Assembly: GCA_913058265.1 (NCBI GenBank)
Contig: CAJXPQ010000001.1
Location: 62,001 to 126,000, forward strand
Direction: 5' to 3'
Length of the DNA stretch: 64,000 bases
Origin: an uncultured Oligoflexia bacterium
GTDB taxonomy: Bacteria; Bdellovibrionota; Bacteriovoracia; Bacteriovoracales; Bacteriovoracaceae
The notes under the pieces are model-generated. The model saw only the letters and a list, made by a program, of their open reading frames with translations, made no database searches and was not told the DNA's origin. This document shows, in pieces, positions 55,683 through 64,000 of this stretch (positions are counted from its first letter, which is position 1; each line of letters begins with the position of its first letter). Both the position numbers and the translations under genes were made by a program.

Positions 55683-57629
55683 TTAAGCTGGGGAGGGTTT
55701 CATAGAAGTTGGTTCATCAACTTCGGGCTCATCGCCTTCATCTTCGTCGTCTTTATGATCTCGAGTGCTTTCTTTAGCAACTTCGCCATTACTTCCCTCG
55801 GTCTTAAGAACCGGAAGACCAATATCTTCACCATCCATAATTAAATTAACTTGCTCAGCATCAAGAGTTTCCCAAAGGATAAGAGCTTCACTCATATTCT
55901 CTAAGATTTCTATTTTATCCATCAATATTTTTTTAGCAAGTTCATAGTTTCTTTTAACGATACTTGCAATTTCGTCATCGATCATCTTGGCAGTGTGCTC
56001 AGAGTATGAAGAGTTATCTGCACCCGGACCCATGGCAAAAGGCTGATTAGGATTTTGTGTATAATTAATAGGACCAAGAGCTGAACTCATTCCCCAATTA
56101 CAAACCATATGCTTGGCAAAGGAGGTCGCTCGCTCGATATCATTAGATGCTCCAGAAGTGAAATCAGTAAAAATTAACTCCTCAGCAAGTCTACCACCAA
56201 GTAACATTGCAATTTGATTATTCGCTTTCTCTTTACTCATTGAAAGTCTATCTTCGTTTGGAAGAGTAACAGTTACACCTAAAGCTCCACCACGTGGAAT
56301 AATAGAAACTTTATGAATAGGATCATTACCTGGTAGACTTAAACCGACAATACAATGACCGGCTTCATGATAAGCAGTATTCCTCTTTTCTTCATCAGAG
56401 ATCATCATTGATTTTCTCTCGACTCCCATTAAAACTTTATCTTTTGCATTTTCAAAATCAATATTAAAAATTTGTGACTTATTCTCTCTTGCTGCAAGTA
56501 AAGCAGCTTCATTAACTAAGTTTGCAAGATCAGCACCAGTAAAGCCAGGAGTCCCCTTTGCAATTGTTTCAAGATTAACATCATCTGAAAGAGGAGACTT
56601 TCTAGCATGAACTTTTAAAATCCCTAGTCTACCTCGAACGTCCGGTCTACCAACAGTTACTCTCCTATCAAAACGTCCTGGTCTAAGTAAAGCTGGATCA
56701 AGAACATCGGCCCTATTTGTCGCGGCCATAATAATAACACCCTCATTGGATTCAAAACCATCCATCTCAACAAGCATCTGGTTTAGAGTTTGCTCTCGCT
56801 CATCGTTTCCACCGCCCATACCTTGGCCTCTGTGACGTCCGACAGCATCAATTTCATCAATAAATATAATACATGGAGCATTCTTCTTACCCTGCTCAAA
56901 TAAATCTCTTACTCTTGAAGCACCAACACCAACAAACATCTCTACAAAGTCAGAACCTGAAATTGAGAAGAAAGGAACACCTGCTTCCCCTGCAACTGCT
57001 CGTGCTAGTAGAGTCTTACCAGTACCTGGAGGACCTACAAGAAGAACACCTTTTGGAATCTTACCACCAAGTTTCGTATATTTTCTTGGATCCTTAAGGA
57101 AGTCTACAACTTCAACTAATTCTTCTTTTGCTTCTTCTACACCTGAAACATCACTGAATGTTACTTTTTTATCTGACTCATTAAGCATCTTAGCTTTTGA
57201 TTTTCCAAAACTCATTGCCTTCCCACCACCAGATTGTAGCTGGCGCATAAAGAACATAAATATGACAAATATAAGTATCATTGGGAACCAATTTACAAAT
57301 AATGTTGCAAGAAAACTTTGCTTTTCCTCTGCTTTATAATTTGGAACGATTCCTTTATTTCGAAGAATTTTAAAAGTCTCGTCACCTGTATTGCCGACTA
57401 ATTCGAAGTAAATTCCGTTTTCATAACCGTCTACATACTTACCTTGAATTTTATTTGTTCCTTGGAAAGTAACTTCTTTAACATTATCATTTTCAACAGA
57501 GCTTACGAACTGAGAATACGTTATAGATTTAGTCGTTCCTGTCTTTTGTTTTTCTAAAGTCTTCATAAAGAAGGCCATAAGAAGAATAAAGAAGATCCAC
57601 GCAGCAATGGTTTTTTGTTGTTTTTTCAT
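55683..57629 (-). CDS. ftsH: ATP-dependent zinc metalloprotease FtsH
   Basis: Two transmembrane helices (residues 9-26 and about 111-130) flank a periplasmic domain. The AAA domain has GPPGTGKT near 202, [15 protein letters not shown] and the second-region-of-homology arginines in [10 protein letters not shown]. The protease domain has HEAGH near 419. It extracts and degrades membrane and unstable cytoplasmic proteins. The acidic tail is long. It is first in an operon with folP and probably the VOC gene. Confidence 0.98.
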   Translation of the reverse strand: MKKQQKTIAAWIFFILLMAFFMKTLEKQKTGTTKSITYSQFVSSVENDNVKEVTFQGTNKIQGKYVDGYENGIYFELVGNTGDETFKILRNKGIVPNYKAEEKQSFLATLFVNWFPMILIFVIFMFFMRQLQSGGGKAMSFGKSKAKMLNESDKKVTFSDVSGVEEAKEELVEVVDFLKDPRKYTKLGGKIPKGVLLVGPPGTGKTLLARAVAGEAGVPFFSISGSDFVEMFVGVGASRVRDLFEQGKKNAPCIIFIDEIDAVGRHRGQGMGGGNDEREQTLNQMLVEMDGFESNEGVIIMAATNRADVLDPALLRPGRFDRRVTVGRPDVRGRLGILKVHARKSPLSDDVNLETIAKGTPGFTGADLANLVNEAALLAARENKSQIFNIDFENAKDKVLMGVERKSMMISDEEKRNTAYHEAGHCIVGLSLPGNDPIHKVSIIPRGGALGVTVTLPNEDRLSMSKEKANNQIAMLLGGRLAEELIFTDFTSGASNDIERATSFAKHMVCNWGMSSALGPINYTQNPNQPFAMGPGADNSSYSEHTAKMIDDEIASIVKRNYELAKKILMDKIEILENMSEALILWETLDAEQVNLIMDGEDIGLPVLKTEGSNGEVAKESTRDHKDDEDEGDEPEVDEPTSMKPSPA

Positions 57630-57807
57630 TAAAAGTTTTCCTTAAGATTATGTCTTTACTAAGACTTGATCTATTGTAAGTATATGCACTTAACAAATCA
57701 AGTAGTGATCTTTAACAAAGATAAAAACAAATTATTTCGACTCAATGCATTTTAAAATAGAAGATCTATATCATTTTACTCTTGTAATTAATAAGTATAA
57801 TTAAACA

Positions 57808-58968
57808 ATGATTAATAAAATATCTAAACACCCATATTTTGAAAATTCAGTACGGACATTTTTCCCACTAGCAGCGCTGTGGGCAGTGCTAATACCGGCT
57901 TACACTGTTTGTGTTCTTGTGAATAACTACCCGTTTATAGATCATTTTTTTAGTATAATCCAATGGCATGCTTACGAATTATTATTTAATTTCTTTTATA
58001 CTTTGGTCGCTGGTTTTATTCTCACCGCCGCCGGACATTGGACAAATGTAGGACCGCTCGGTGGAAGGCCACTTTTTTTTCTATGGACGCTTTGGATTTT
58101 TGATAAAATTGCCATATATATAACATCGAATGGATTTGTTGCTGCAACACTAAGTCTCGTATTTCCAATTATGTTTACCTACCATCTTTATCAGCTACTA
58201 AAAACATATAAAATACGAAATCTGTTCATCGGTATGATATCAGTTATTCCCATATTAAGAATTAACTATATTTTAAATTATTCAAACGTTATAGATGTTA
58301 ATATCTCCAGCTTGTATGAAGTTTTAATGTGGGTGATCTTAATGTTGATATCGATTATCGCAGGAAGAGTTATCCCAGTATTTACCAAAAATTATTTAGA
58401 ACTCAAAAGCAAACCTGCTGAGCCGACAGCAGTAAAAATCACAACATTTCTTTTAACTGGCGCTATACTTCTTACTGGTCTTGAACAGCTACCGGACTTT
58501 ATAAAGTTTGTGATTGTCACCATCGCCGGAATACTTCACTGTATCAGACTTGGATTCTGGAAAGGTAACCTCGCGTTGAGACATCCAATAATTGCTGTTC
58601 TTCATTTTGGTTATTTAATTTTTGCCTTATCAATAATATTTAAAGGGTTTTCATATATCCTTCCAGAACTAACAGTCTTTAGAGCAGAGATTCACTTTAT
58701 GCTCGCAGGAGGTGTAAGTTTGATAGCTCTAAATATTATGATTCGGGCAACTCTTGGTCATACGGGCAGAGAAATTAAAATGGATAAATCAATTGCCTCA
58801 ATGAATCTCTTTTTGTTTCTTGGATTCATGATTCGCGTATTTGTTCCAATATATGATGCGAGCTTATTCTTGAGGAGCCTCCACCATGCCATGGGATTTT
58901 GGACACTGGCATTTTTAATATATCTCATTAAGTTTCTGCCTATGTGCTTACGTAAAAGAATTGGCTAA
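57808..58968 (+). CDS. NnrS-family membrane protein, 386 aa
   Basis: Twelve hydrophobic segments with NnrS patterns: HPYFENSVRTFFPLAALWAVL, WHAYELLFNFFYTLVAGFILTA, GRVIPVFT in the middle, ALRHPIIAVLHFGY, and HFMLAGGVSLIALNIMIRATLGHTGR near 310. NnrS is a haem- and copper-containing membrane protein linked to nitric oxide tolerance. The histidines in these motifs are in place. It is convergent with tilS. Confidence 0.9.
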   Translation: MINKISKHPYFENSVRTFFPLAALWAVLIPAYTVCVLVNNYPFIDHFFSIIQWHAYELLFNFFYTLVAGFILTAAGHWTNVGPLGGRPLFFLWTLWIFDKIAIYITSNGFVAATLSLVFPIMFTYHLYQLLKTYKIRNLFIGMISVIPILRINYILNYSNVIDVNISSLYEVLMWVILMLISIIAGRVIPVFTKNYLELKSKPAEPTAVKITTFLLTGAILLTGLEQLPDFIKFVIVTIAGILHCIRLGFWKGNLALRHPIIAVLHFGYLIFALSIIFKGFSYILPELTVFRAEIHFMLAGGVSLIALNIMIRATLGHTGREIKMDKSIASMNLFLFLGFMIRVFVPIYDASLFLRSLHHAMGFWTLAFLIYLIKFLPMCLRKRIG

Positions 58969-58971
58969 TTT

Positions 58972-60264
58972 TCAAATTGAATTTCTAAGAAAATTTAATT
59001 TAAGGACTTTATGATTATTTCTTTTTTTAGACCATTCACGCAATAATCGTAATGCTGGATAAAAATGTACACCACTCTTCTTTAAGTCCAGAATAATTTG
59101 TTCATTAAAAGTAAAATTTGAAGAGTTAGACTTCATAAATGAATGCTCACAAAGCGTGATAAATGGAAAATCCATGTTAGATGTACTCGAATACAACCAG
59201 GCATGAAGATAGTTTCGATATTGGGATAAAGTAAAAGGTTGATAGTCATCATAAGCTGGTTTTAAGACAGCAGTTTCTTTTTTTGCAATCATTAATACCG
59301 TATTAAAGTCAAGATAGGCCAGGATACCATTGGTGAGTGTGAGAGGTCCGTGCTTACCATTGGCCAAAGCTGTTTTAATATTTTCAATTTGTTTCGCAAG
59401 TGTTCCACGAGAATTTGGATTAAGCCTCTTCATAGCTTGAGTAATCAAACGTGTTAAACCGGAGAGATCTGCTCCCATTTGCTGAGAGAAAATAACAACA
59501 GTACTAACCCCAAAGCTAATATCAAAGTGACTTTTATTCTTATCCCTTAAGTGCATACCGAGTCGTCTAGCGATCTCATTATGACGATAAACATAATGCT
59601 TAAGGTACCTCTTATAGCGAGCTTTAAAAGCTGGCACAACCTCAAGACGAATATAATTGCGTTCATACTTTGTTTGCTCATTAGTTGGATCTTCAATGAA
59701 AGGTAGATCAAAACAAGAAGCATATCGAATAATCTGATCTTTAGTCACGCACATAAAAGGCCTAACAACTCTGTCATTAATAAGAGGAATTCCAACAAGG
59801 CCCTCAACACCAGAGCTTCTTAGAGTCTGTAGCATACTCCACTCAAAACTATCATCAATATGATGTGCAAGAATAATCTTCTCATCAGGAAGAGCTAGTT
59901 TATACATTTCATCATAGCGCTTAACTCTTGCAGTATACTCAAAATTCTTGTGAGGATTCAAATCTGAAAATTTCTTAGTGATACATTCAATATCAAGTGA
60001 ATCACAAAATTGTGTGACAAATTCTTCTTCTTTTAATTGGCCTGATCTAGTTCCATGATTGATATGTAGAACACGCAGCCCATTGGAATATCCGAATCTT
60101 CTTAAGCTATTTATAGCAAATAAGATTGCAATTGAATCTATACCACCAGAGACCGCTACTAATAACGGTGTCGACTTCCCAAAGAGCTCATATTGATTAA
60201 GAAAACCTTCAAAGTGATTAATAAAGCGGTAACTATAATTTTTATCGCTTGAGATATATTCCAT
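58972..60264 (-). CDS. tilS: tRNA(Ile)-lysidine synthetase
   Basis: The PP-loop SGGIDS is at residues 39-44, then LHINHGTRS, EEFVTQFC, ILAHHIDD and RNYIRLEVVP, all standard for TilS. The C-terminal part (about 200 residues) is more divergent. TilS modifies C34 of the CAU anticodon in tRNA-Ile2 to lysidine so that AUA is read as isoleucine. A tRNA gene with a CAT anticodon lies 100 nt upstream on the other strand. Confidence 0.93.
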   Translation of the reverse strand: MEYISSDKNYSYRFINHFEGFLNQYELFGKSTPLLVAVSGGIDSIAILFAINSLRRFGYSNGLRVLHINHGTRSGQLKEEEFVTQFCDSLDIECITKKFSDLNPHKNFEYTARVKRYDEMYKLALPDEKIILAHHIDDSFEWSMLQTLRSSGVEGLVGIPLINDRVVRPFMCVTKDQIIRYASCFDLPFIEDPTNEQTKYERNYIRLEVVPAFKARYKRYLKHYVYRHNEIARRLGMHLRDKNKSHFDISFGVSTVVIFSQQMGADLSGLTRLITQAMKRLNPNSRGTLAKQIENIKTALANGKHGPLTLTNGILAYLDFNTVLMIAKKETAVLKPAYDDYQPFTLSQYRNYLHAWLYSSTSNMDFPFITLCEHSFMKSNSSNFTFNEQIILDLKKSGVHFYPALRLLREWSKKRNNHKVLKLNFLRNSI

Positions 60265-60367
60265 AAAATTAGTCTAATTTTTTATTTTTTAACTGTACAG
60301 AATTATTGACATTTACAGTGCTTAACATTACTATTCTTATTACTTTTGGACATATGTTCATTCATGT

Positions 60368-60444
60368 AGCGACGTAGCTCAGTTGGTTAGAGCACCGGAT
60401 TCATATCCCGGATGTCGGCAGTTCAACTCTGCCCGTCGCTACCA
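60368..60444 (+). tRNA. tRNA with anticodon CAT (probably elongator tRNA-Met), CCA encoded
   Basis: The acceptor stem AGCGACG/CGTCGCT pairs fully, the discriminator is A and CCA is encoded. The D arm GCTC/GAGC, anticodon loop TTCATAT (anticodon CAT) and T arm GGCAG/CTGCC are all present; the T loop reads TTCAACT, and the anticodon stem has one A-C mismatch at its base. The fully paired acceptor excludes an initiator. Against tRNA-Ile2: bases 4-5 and 29 are not those known to favour TilS. tRNA-Met is preferred, not proven. Confidence 0.88.
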
Positions 60445-60510
60445 TTTTACAAAAAAATTCGATCAAAATATGATTCCTGCTCAGGACAAGTATTCTGGAT
60501 CTAGAAACTT

Positions 60511-62023
60511 AGTGGTGGGCAAACCTTGAAGAAGCCCAATGACAAACCAATCTGAATGACTGATTTCAGTTTTTCAAATACCACATCGCACCTTTTTTCT
60601 TTAAATTCAACCAGTTTTGAACATTTTGGATACAGAACTTTCTGCCCGGCCATTGCGGGAGGAAGACGTGCGTCCAAAATCCAAGCTGAGTTCAGTCTTA
60701 GTGACCTCGCACCTGAAGCCCTAACTACAACTGTAGAGTGCTCGTAATCGATAGTTTTCAAAGGATTTGAGTCCATAAGATGTTCTCTGAATGAGTTTAC
60801 ACTTCCTATTGAAACCTTCGATAAGTCCATTGGTGAGACCCGTCTTAAAATAGCGTAGAATTTCTGCTCGCCACTTCATCAACGTTTTTCTTAGCGTTCG
60901 TATTTCTCGTAAATGTGATCTGGCCATGTCATCTGTGATCTTTGTGAGGACACGACTTGCTTGATTAAAACCTTTTATATTATAAAAATTTGTTATCTGC
61001 TCCTTGAATCTGTAAACCTCATTAACGTTTAGGTTTTGTTGGCAAAATTTTGTAACAGCTCTCTTTTGATAAGGTTGAAGTCGCTTTCTATTTTTTAAAA
61101 GAAGATGTCTTATAGGGTTTGATCTAACATCTCCGGTTGCTTCTTTTCTGTACTTCTTAATTGCTGGATGAATAAGTTTAATTACATGAAATTTATCAAC
61201 GATAATCTTTGCGTTTGGTAAATAACTTTCAATAAATTTTTTATAAGTTCCCTTCATATCAATTACAGCGTGAGTAACATTTTCTCTGCCAGGAATATGA
61301 TCAATAGAAGCTGCCATCTCATCGTGAAAACGACTTGGTGCAAGCTCTCTGAGTCATTTACGATTGTTATCGACGAATGATGTAACAAAAGTTTTTCGTC
61401 CTGTTTTTGGATCTCTAGTAAAAGCATGTTCATCAATCAGAACAGAGCTTCCCCATGGTGTATTCTTTGATTTTCGTAGTTCGAGTTCAAGTCTTTCATT
61501 AACGACTTTAGTAACTAAAGTGTCGGAGCATCTCACGACATTTGCGACTGCTTTTGTTGTGTTAAAGTTTTTATAATCGTAAAGAAGTTGATTGCGATAT
61601 TTCTCTGAAGTCCTAAGGCCTGTTCTAATTCCATCAATTGATTCAGTAAAAACAGATTTACATTTAGGACATCTGAACCTTCTTTTCTTAATGATGAGGC
61701 GAATATTTTTAAGAGCAAACTTGCGATCACGAATTGTAACCGTTCTATGATCATGAACTTTATATGATTTAGTCGGACATTTTCTACAAACTTCCCACTC
61801 AGTTTTCTTTATACAGTGAAAATGAAGGGTCTTGTTTGATATTTTTTCAACATAAGTGAGTTTTAAGTGTGGAAGCATTAGCTTTCTTGAGAGATAATTC
61901 TCTGGAGTCATGAGTGATGGCCTTTTGTAAAAATTAACGTCGAAATTAAATTTTACTGGAAAAAGTCACTCATGGTTTATATCGAACTTTTTTCTTCAAG
62001 ATTCAGCGCGCACACCACCAAAT
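60511..62023 (-). mobile_element. ISL3-type insertion sequence with imperfect ends
   Basis: The ends share GTGGTGGGC and CTTGAAGAA on the left with GTGGTGTGC and CTTGAAGAA on the right (reverse complement), though with a spacing difference of about 5 nt. Total length is about 1.5 kb. It contains one transposase gene broken by a stop. No target duplication was found, and the flanks belong to different contexts (tRNA region left, histidine kinase right). Confidence 0.65.
60721..61911 (-). pseudogene. ISL3-family transposase with an in-frame TGA
   Basis: The N-terminal part (61911-61354) has the ISL3 zinc-finger start (VCRKCPTKSYKVHDHR, RFRCPKCKSVFTE) and LIDEHAFTRD with a catalytic Asp. A TGA at 61354 interrupts it. 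In the same frame, 36 nt later, an ATG at 61317 begins the second half (VTHAVIDMKGTYKKFIE, ADKFHVI-like VDKFHVIKL, GLIEGFNRKCKLIQRTSYG near the end). One codon change would restore the full-length protein of about 395 residues. Confidence 0.85.
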
Positions 62024-62033
62024 TTGGAGACCC

Positions 62034-62672
62034 GGTATAGCTCATGAGGTAAATAATCCTCTAACAGTTATTTCTGGAAGCTTAGGACTAATTAAAAAGA
62101 GTCTAGGAACCCCGGAACTATGTTTGATAAAAATTGATAAAGTTCATAGTTCTGTCGAGCTAATAGAAAAAATCATTCAAAAATTAAAGAACTTTTCAAG
62201 ATCAAGTAATGATCATGTGAGTGAGCCAGTTTATGTTAAAAAGCTAATCTCAGATTCTGTTGCCCTTGCTGAATTAAAGGCTAAAGAAACAGCAACAGTA
62301 ATTTCCACTACAGGCGACTCTAATCCTCAAATTGCATGTAATGAAATTGAGATAGAACAAGTACTCCTAAATCTAATTAATAATGCCATAGATGCAACTA
62401 AAGACCTGAAAGAAAGGTGGGTTGAGGTTTCCCTTCAAGAAACGGCCGATAAAGTTATCATCAAGATTACAGATGCCGGTGCCGGGACCCCCAAAGAAAT
62501 ACAAGCTAGTATCTTCGATCCTTTTTACTCAACAAAACCAATTGGAAAAGGAACAGGGCTTGGTCTGTCGATAACAAAAGGTATTCTTAAGTCCCATGAT
62601 GCTAGAATAGAAGTAGACTCGGATTCAAAAAATACATGTTTCATACTAACCTTTAAAAAATACAAATCTTAA
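62034..62672 (+). pseudogene. Histidine kinase, N-terminally truncated at the IS end
   Basis: Coding similarity starts right after the ISL3 end with GIAHEVNNPLTVISGSLG (the H-box), then LKNFSRSS, N box LINNAIDAT, DAGAGTP, the FDPFYSTKPIGKGTGLGLSI G2 region and a normal C-terminus. The sensor part and start codon are missing. A TTG at 62124 lies inside the DHp domain and would not give a working kinase. G in the first G box is replaced (GAGTP for G.GIP). Confidence 0.82.
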
Positions 62673-62696
62673 GAATATCGCCAGAATATCCCGCGA

Positions 62697-63428
62697 CTAC
62701 TTACGAGTCTCACTTACATCACTGACTTCAAAGAAAAGCTGTCCAGCATCATAAATCATAGTGCTAAAACGATCTGACAAGTAAACACCCAGCATTGCAA
62801 TCTTTCCCTTATTACCATTGAAAACTTTCTCACAACGTAGAAGTTTAATGCTGAGACCATAATTTGAAAAAAATTGATTCAGATCTGACAGAGCACTTGA
62901 ATCATTTACAATACTAACAAATATTGAATTTATATGGAGCTTACTCTTATGCTTAGGATAATTGTCTTTGTATTCGGAGAGAATTTCATCCTCTAACCCC
63001 GTTTCAACAATAGTTTTATTCCATGCTCCGTCGTGATTAATCTGACTAAAGGATGGTGTCGTAATAGACTTAATATCTTCCGGTTTCCAGGTTTCAAAAA
63101 GAGTACCCAAAATTTGTCCATGAAACTTCTTTTGTTCATCAAAACTATATTTACAGACATTACGAGAAGAGTATCGAAGAGATAAATTTAGATTTTTAAA
63201 ACCTGTACTTCCAATTTTTTCAACATTCCACTCAATTTCACAGTCTTCAATATTTATTGAGTATCTTGTAAGTTTTCCGTCTTTTAAAACTTTTACTTTT
63301 CCCGTCATATCAATAGCATTTATAGCGCTTTGACTAAATTGCGATTGAGTATCATTTTGTACCCTGAATACTCCAAAAACAAACAGAAGAACTGCCAAGG
63401 TTAAAAGAATTGTTTTACTATTTTTCAT
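62697..63428 (-). CDS. Membrane-anchored or exported protein, 243 aa
   Basis: One N-terminal hydrophobic segment (residues 7-22) without a clear cleavage site suggests a signal anchor. The rest is soluble, with cysteines in IEDCEIEW, NVCKYSF and LLRCEKVF. No family is recognised. It is a single-gene unit between the kinase remnant and a divergent DUF3617-like gene. Confidence 0.72.
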   Translation of the reverse strand: MKNSKTILLTLAVLLFVFGVFRVQNDTQSQFSQSAINAIDMTGKVKVLKDGKLTRYSINIEDCEIEWNVEKIGSTGFKNLNLSLRYSSRNVCKYSFDEQKKFHGQILGTLFETWKPEDIKSITTPSFSQINHDGAWNKTIVETGLEDEILSEYKDNYPKHKSKLHINSIFVSIVNDSSALSDLNQFFSNYGLSIKLLRCEKVFNGNKGKIAMLGVYLSDRFSTMIYDAGQLFFEVSDVSETRK

Positions 63429-63567
63429 AAATCACTTACCAGTTAAGAGGGTTCTAGATTGATGTTTAATATACAGAAAGAAATACCTACTGGATACCAA
63501 TGAGCAATTGAATGCAATAATGAGGAATACATTCAATATTAATTCAACATAAGAAAGAAGGTTTATT

Positions 63568-64000
63568 GTGAAATTAATTCTAGCGACTTTAATGCTTACT
63601 ATTTGTGCAGTTCATGCTTCACCAGCGCTCCAAATGGAAGTTGGCTACTGGAAGTCTGAAGTTGATATGAGCTCCAATACTATGATGCAAGAAGCCATGA
63701 AGAGTCTAGCAAAAATGCCAAAGTCTATCAGAGACAAAGTCATCCAGAAAATGGGTGGAAGTGGTAATATTAAAAAGTTCTATAACTGTGTAACGACTAA
63801 AGACCTCAAGGACGGTGCGAAAAAGCTTATGAATACAAATAAGAGTCCTGACTGTAAAATGGTAGTCACAGAAATAAATAGCAAAGGTTATGATGCTGAA
63901 CATAGATGTAAAAATAATAAAATGAATTCAAAAACCGTATTTCGAATTATAAATGAAAAAAGTGCAAAGGCACATACGACCACGGCAATGTCTCCAGGTC
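63568..64000 (+). CDS. DUF3617-like exported protein, partial
   Basis: A GTG start behind AAGAAGG begins a signal peptide (KLILATLMLTICAVHASP). The mature start MEVGYWKSEVDM fits DUF3617 (xPGxWExx), as does the pair of cysteines in YNCVTTKDLKDG and PDCKMVV, with a third in HRCKN. The window ends before the stop. Function of the family is unknown. Confidence 0.75.
   Translation, partial: MKLILATLMLTICAVHASPALQMEVGYWKSEVDMSSNTMMQEAMKSLAKMPKSIRDKVIQKMGGSGNIKKFYNCVTTKDLKDGAKKLMNTNKSPDCKMVVTEINSKGYDAEHRCKNNKMNSKTVFRIINEKSAKAHTTTAMSPG

Noticed and set aside
60501-60830. 109-codon minus-strand frame at the left end of the ISL3 element
   Set aside because: It overlaps the transposase 3' end in another frame and crosses the IS boundary; it reads as a shadow.
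1-64000. CRISPR arrays or rRNA genes
   Set aside because: No regularly spaced repeats and no rRNA-like sequence were found.

Overview
The window is AT-rich, gene-dense chromosomal DNA. Its character fits the Bdellovibrionota, most likely the Bacteriovorax/Halobacteriovorax side of the group: low GC, very many exported proteins of unknown family, several secreted proteases, a NamZ-type muramidase and FliA-like promoters in front of exported-protein genes. The species cannot be named from the sequence alone.

Layout. 1-27 kb: a polyprenyl synthase running off the left edge, the RNA helicase DbpA, a JmjC-type oxygenase overlapping a VF530-family gene, a broken alpha/beta hydrolase, an SGNH hydrolase, membrane proteins, a DoxX/radical-SAM operon, an M14 carboxypeptidase, a Bax-inhibitor-like protein, an exported HExxH protein, a K+ channel with a zinc-ribbon tail, several exported unknowns (one of about 1066 aa with a CxxCH haem motif) and a hybrid histidine kinase followed by a tiny DHp-like protein. 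22.9-23.95 kb and 27.2-32.6 kb are zones of decay: sugar dehydrogenase, lytic transglycosylase, a serine protease without a start codon, two IS66 remnants in opposite orientation, a threonine dehydratase remnant, an FAD oxidase with a nonsense codon and a small membrane gene with a nonsense codon.

About 32.6-41.54 kb is an integrated element. It lies between two copies of the mutM 5' end, with a tyrosine integrase and an excisionase-like gene at the mutM side, a replication-relaxation-type gene, a long hairpin, a three-gene toxin-antitoxin-like cluster, a DUF4143 ATPase and an exported HExxH protein split by a stop codon. 41.5-60.4 kb is mostly housekeeping: mutM, folA-thyA, namZ, a 1260-aa exported protein, an alanine symporter, two secreted serine proteases with clear terminators, ftsH-folP-VOC, an NnrS-like protein, tilS and a tRNA with anticodon CAT. 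60.5-62.0 kb is an ISL3-type element carrying an in-frame stop; it abuts an N-terminally truncated histidine kinase. The window ends inside a DUF3617-like gene.

Two signals stand out. First, five genes for exported proteins carry sigma-28 (FliA)-like promoters, and in four of them the start codon lies only 6-7 nt past the -10 box, which predicts leaderless transcripts. Second, two exported HExxH proteins share a motif order (HExxH, EDxAD, HS..R, late Cys) that recalls neprilysin-type M13 peptidases without being ordinary members.
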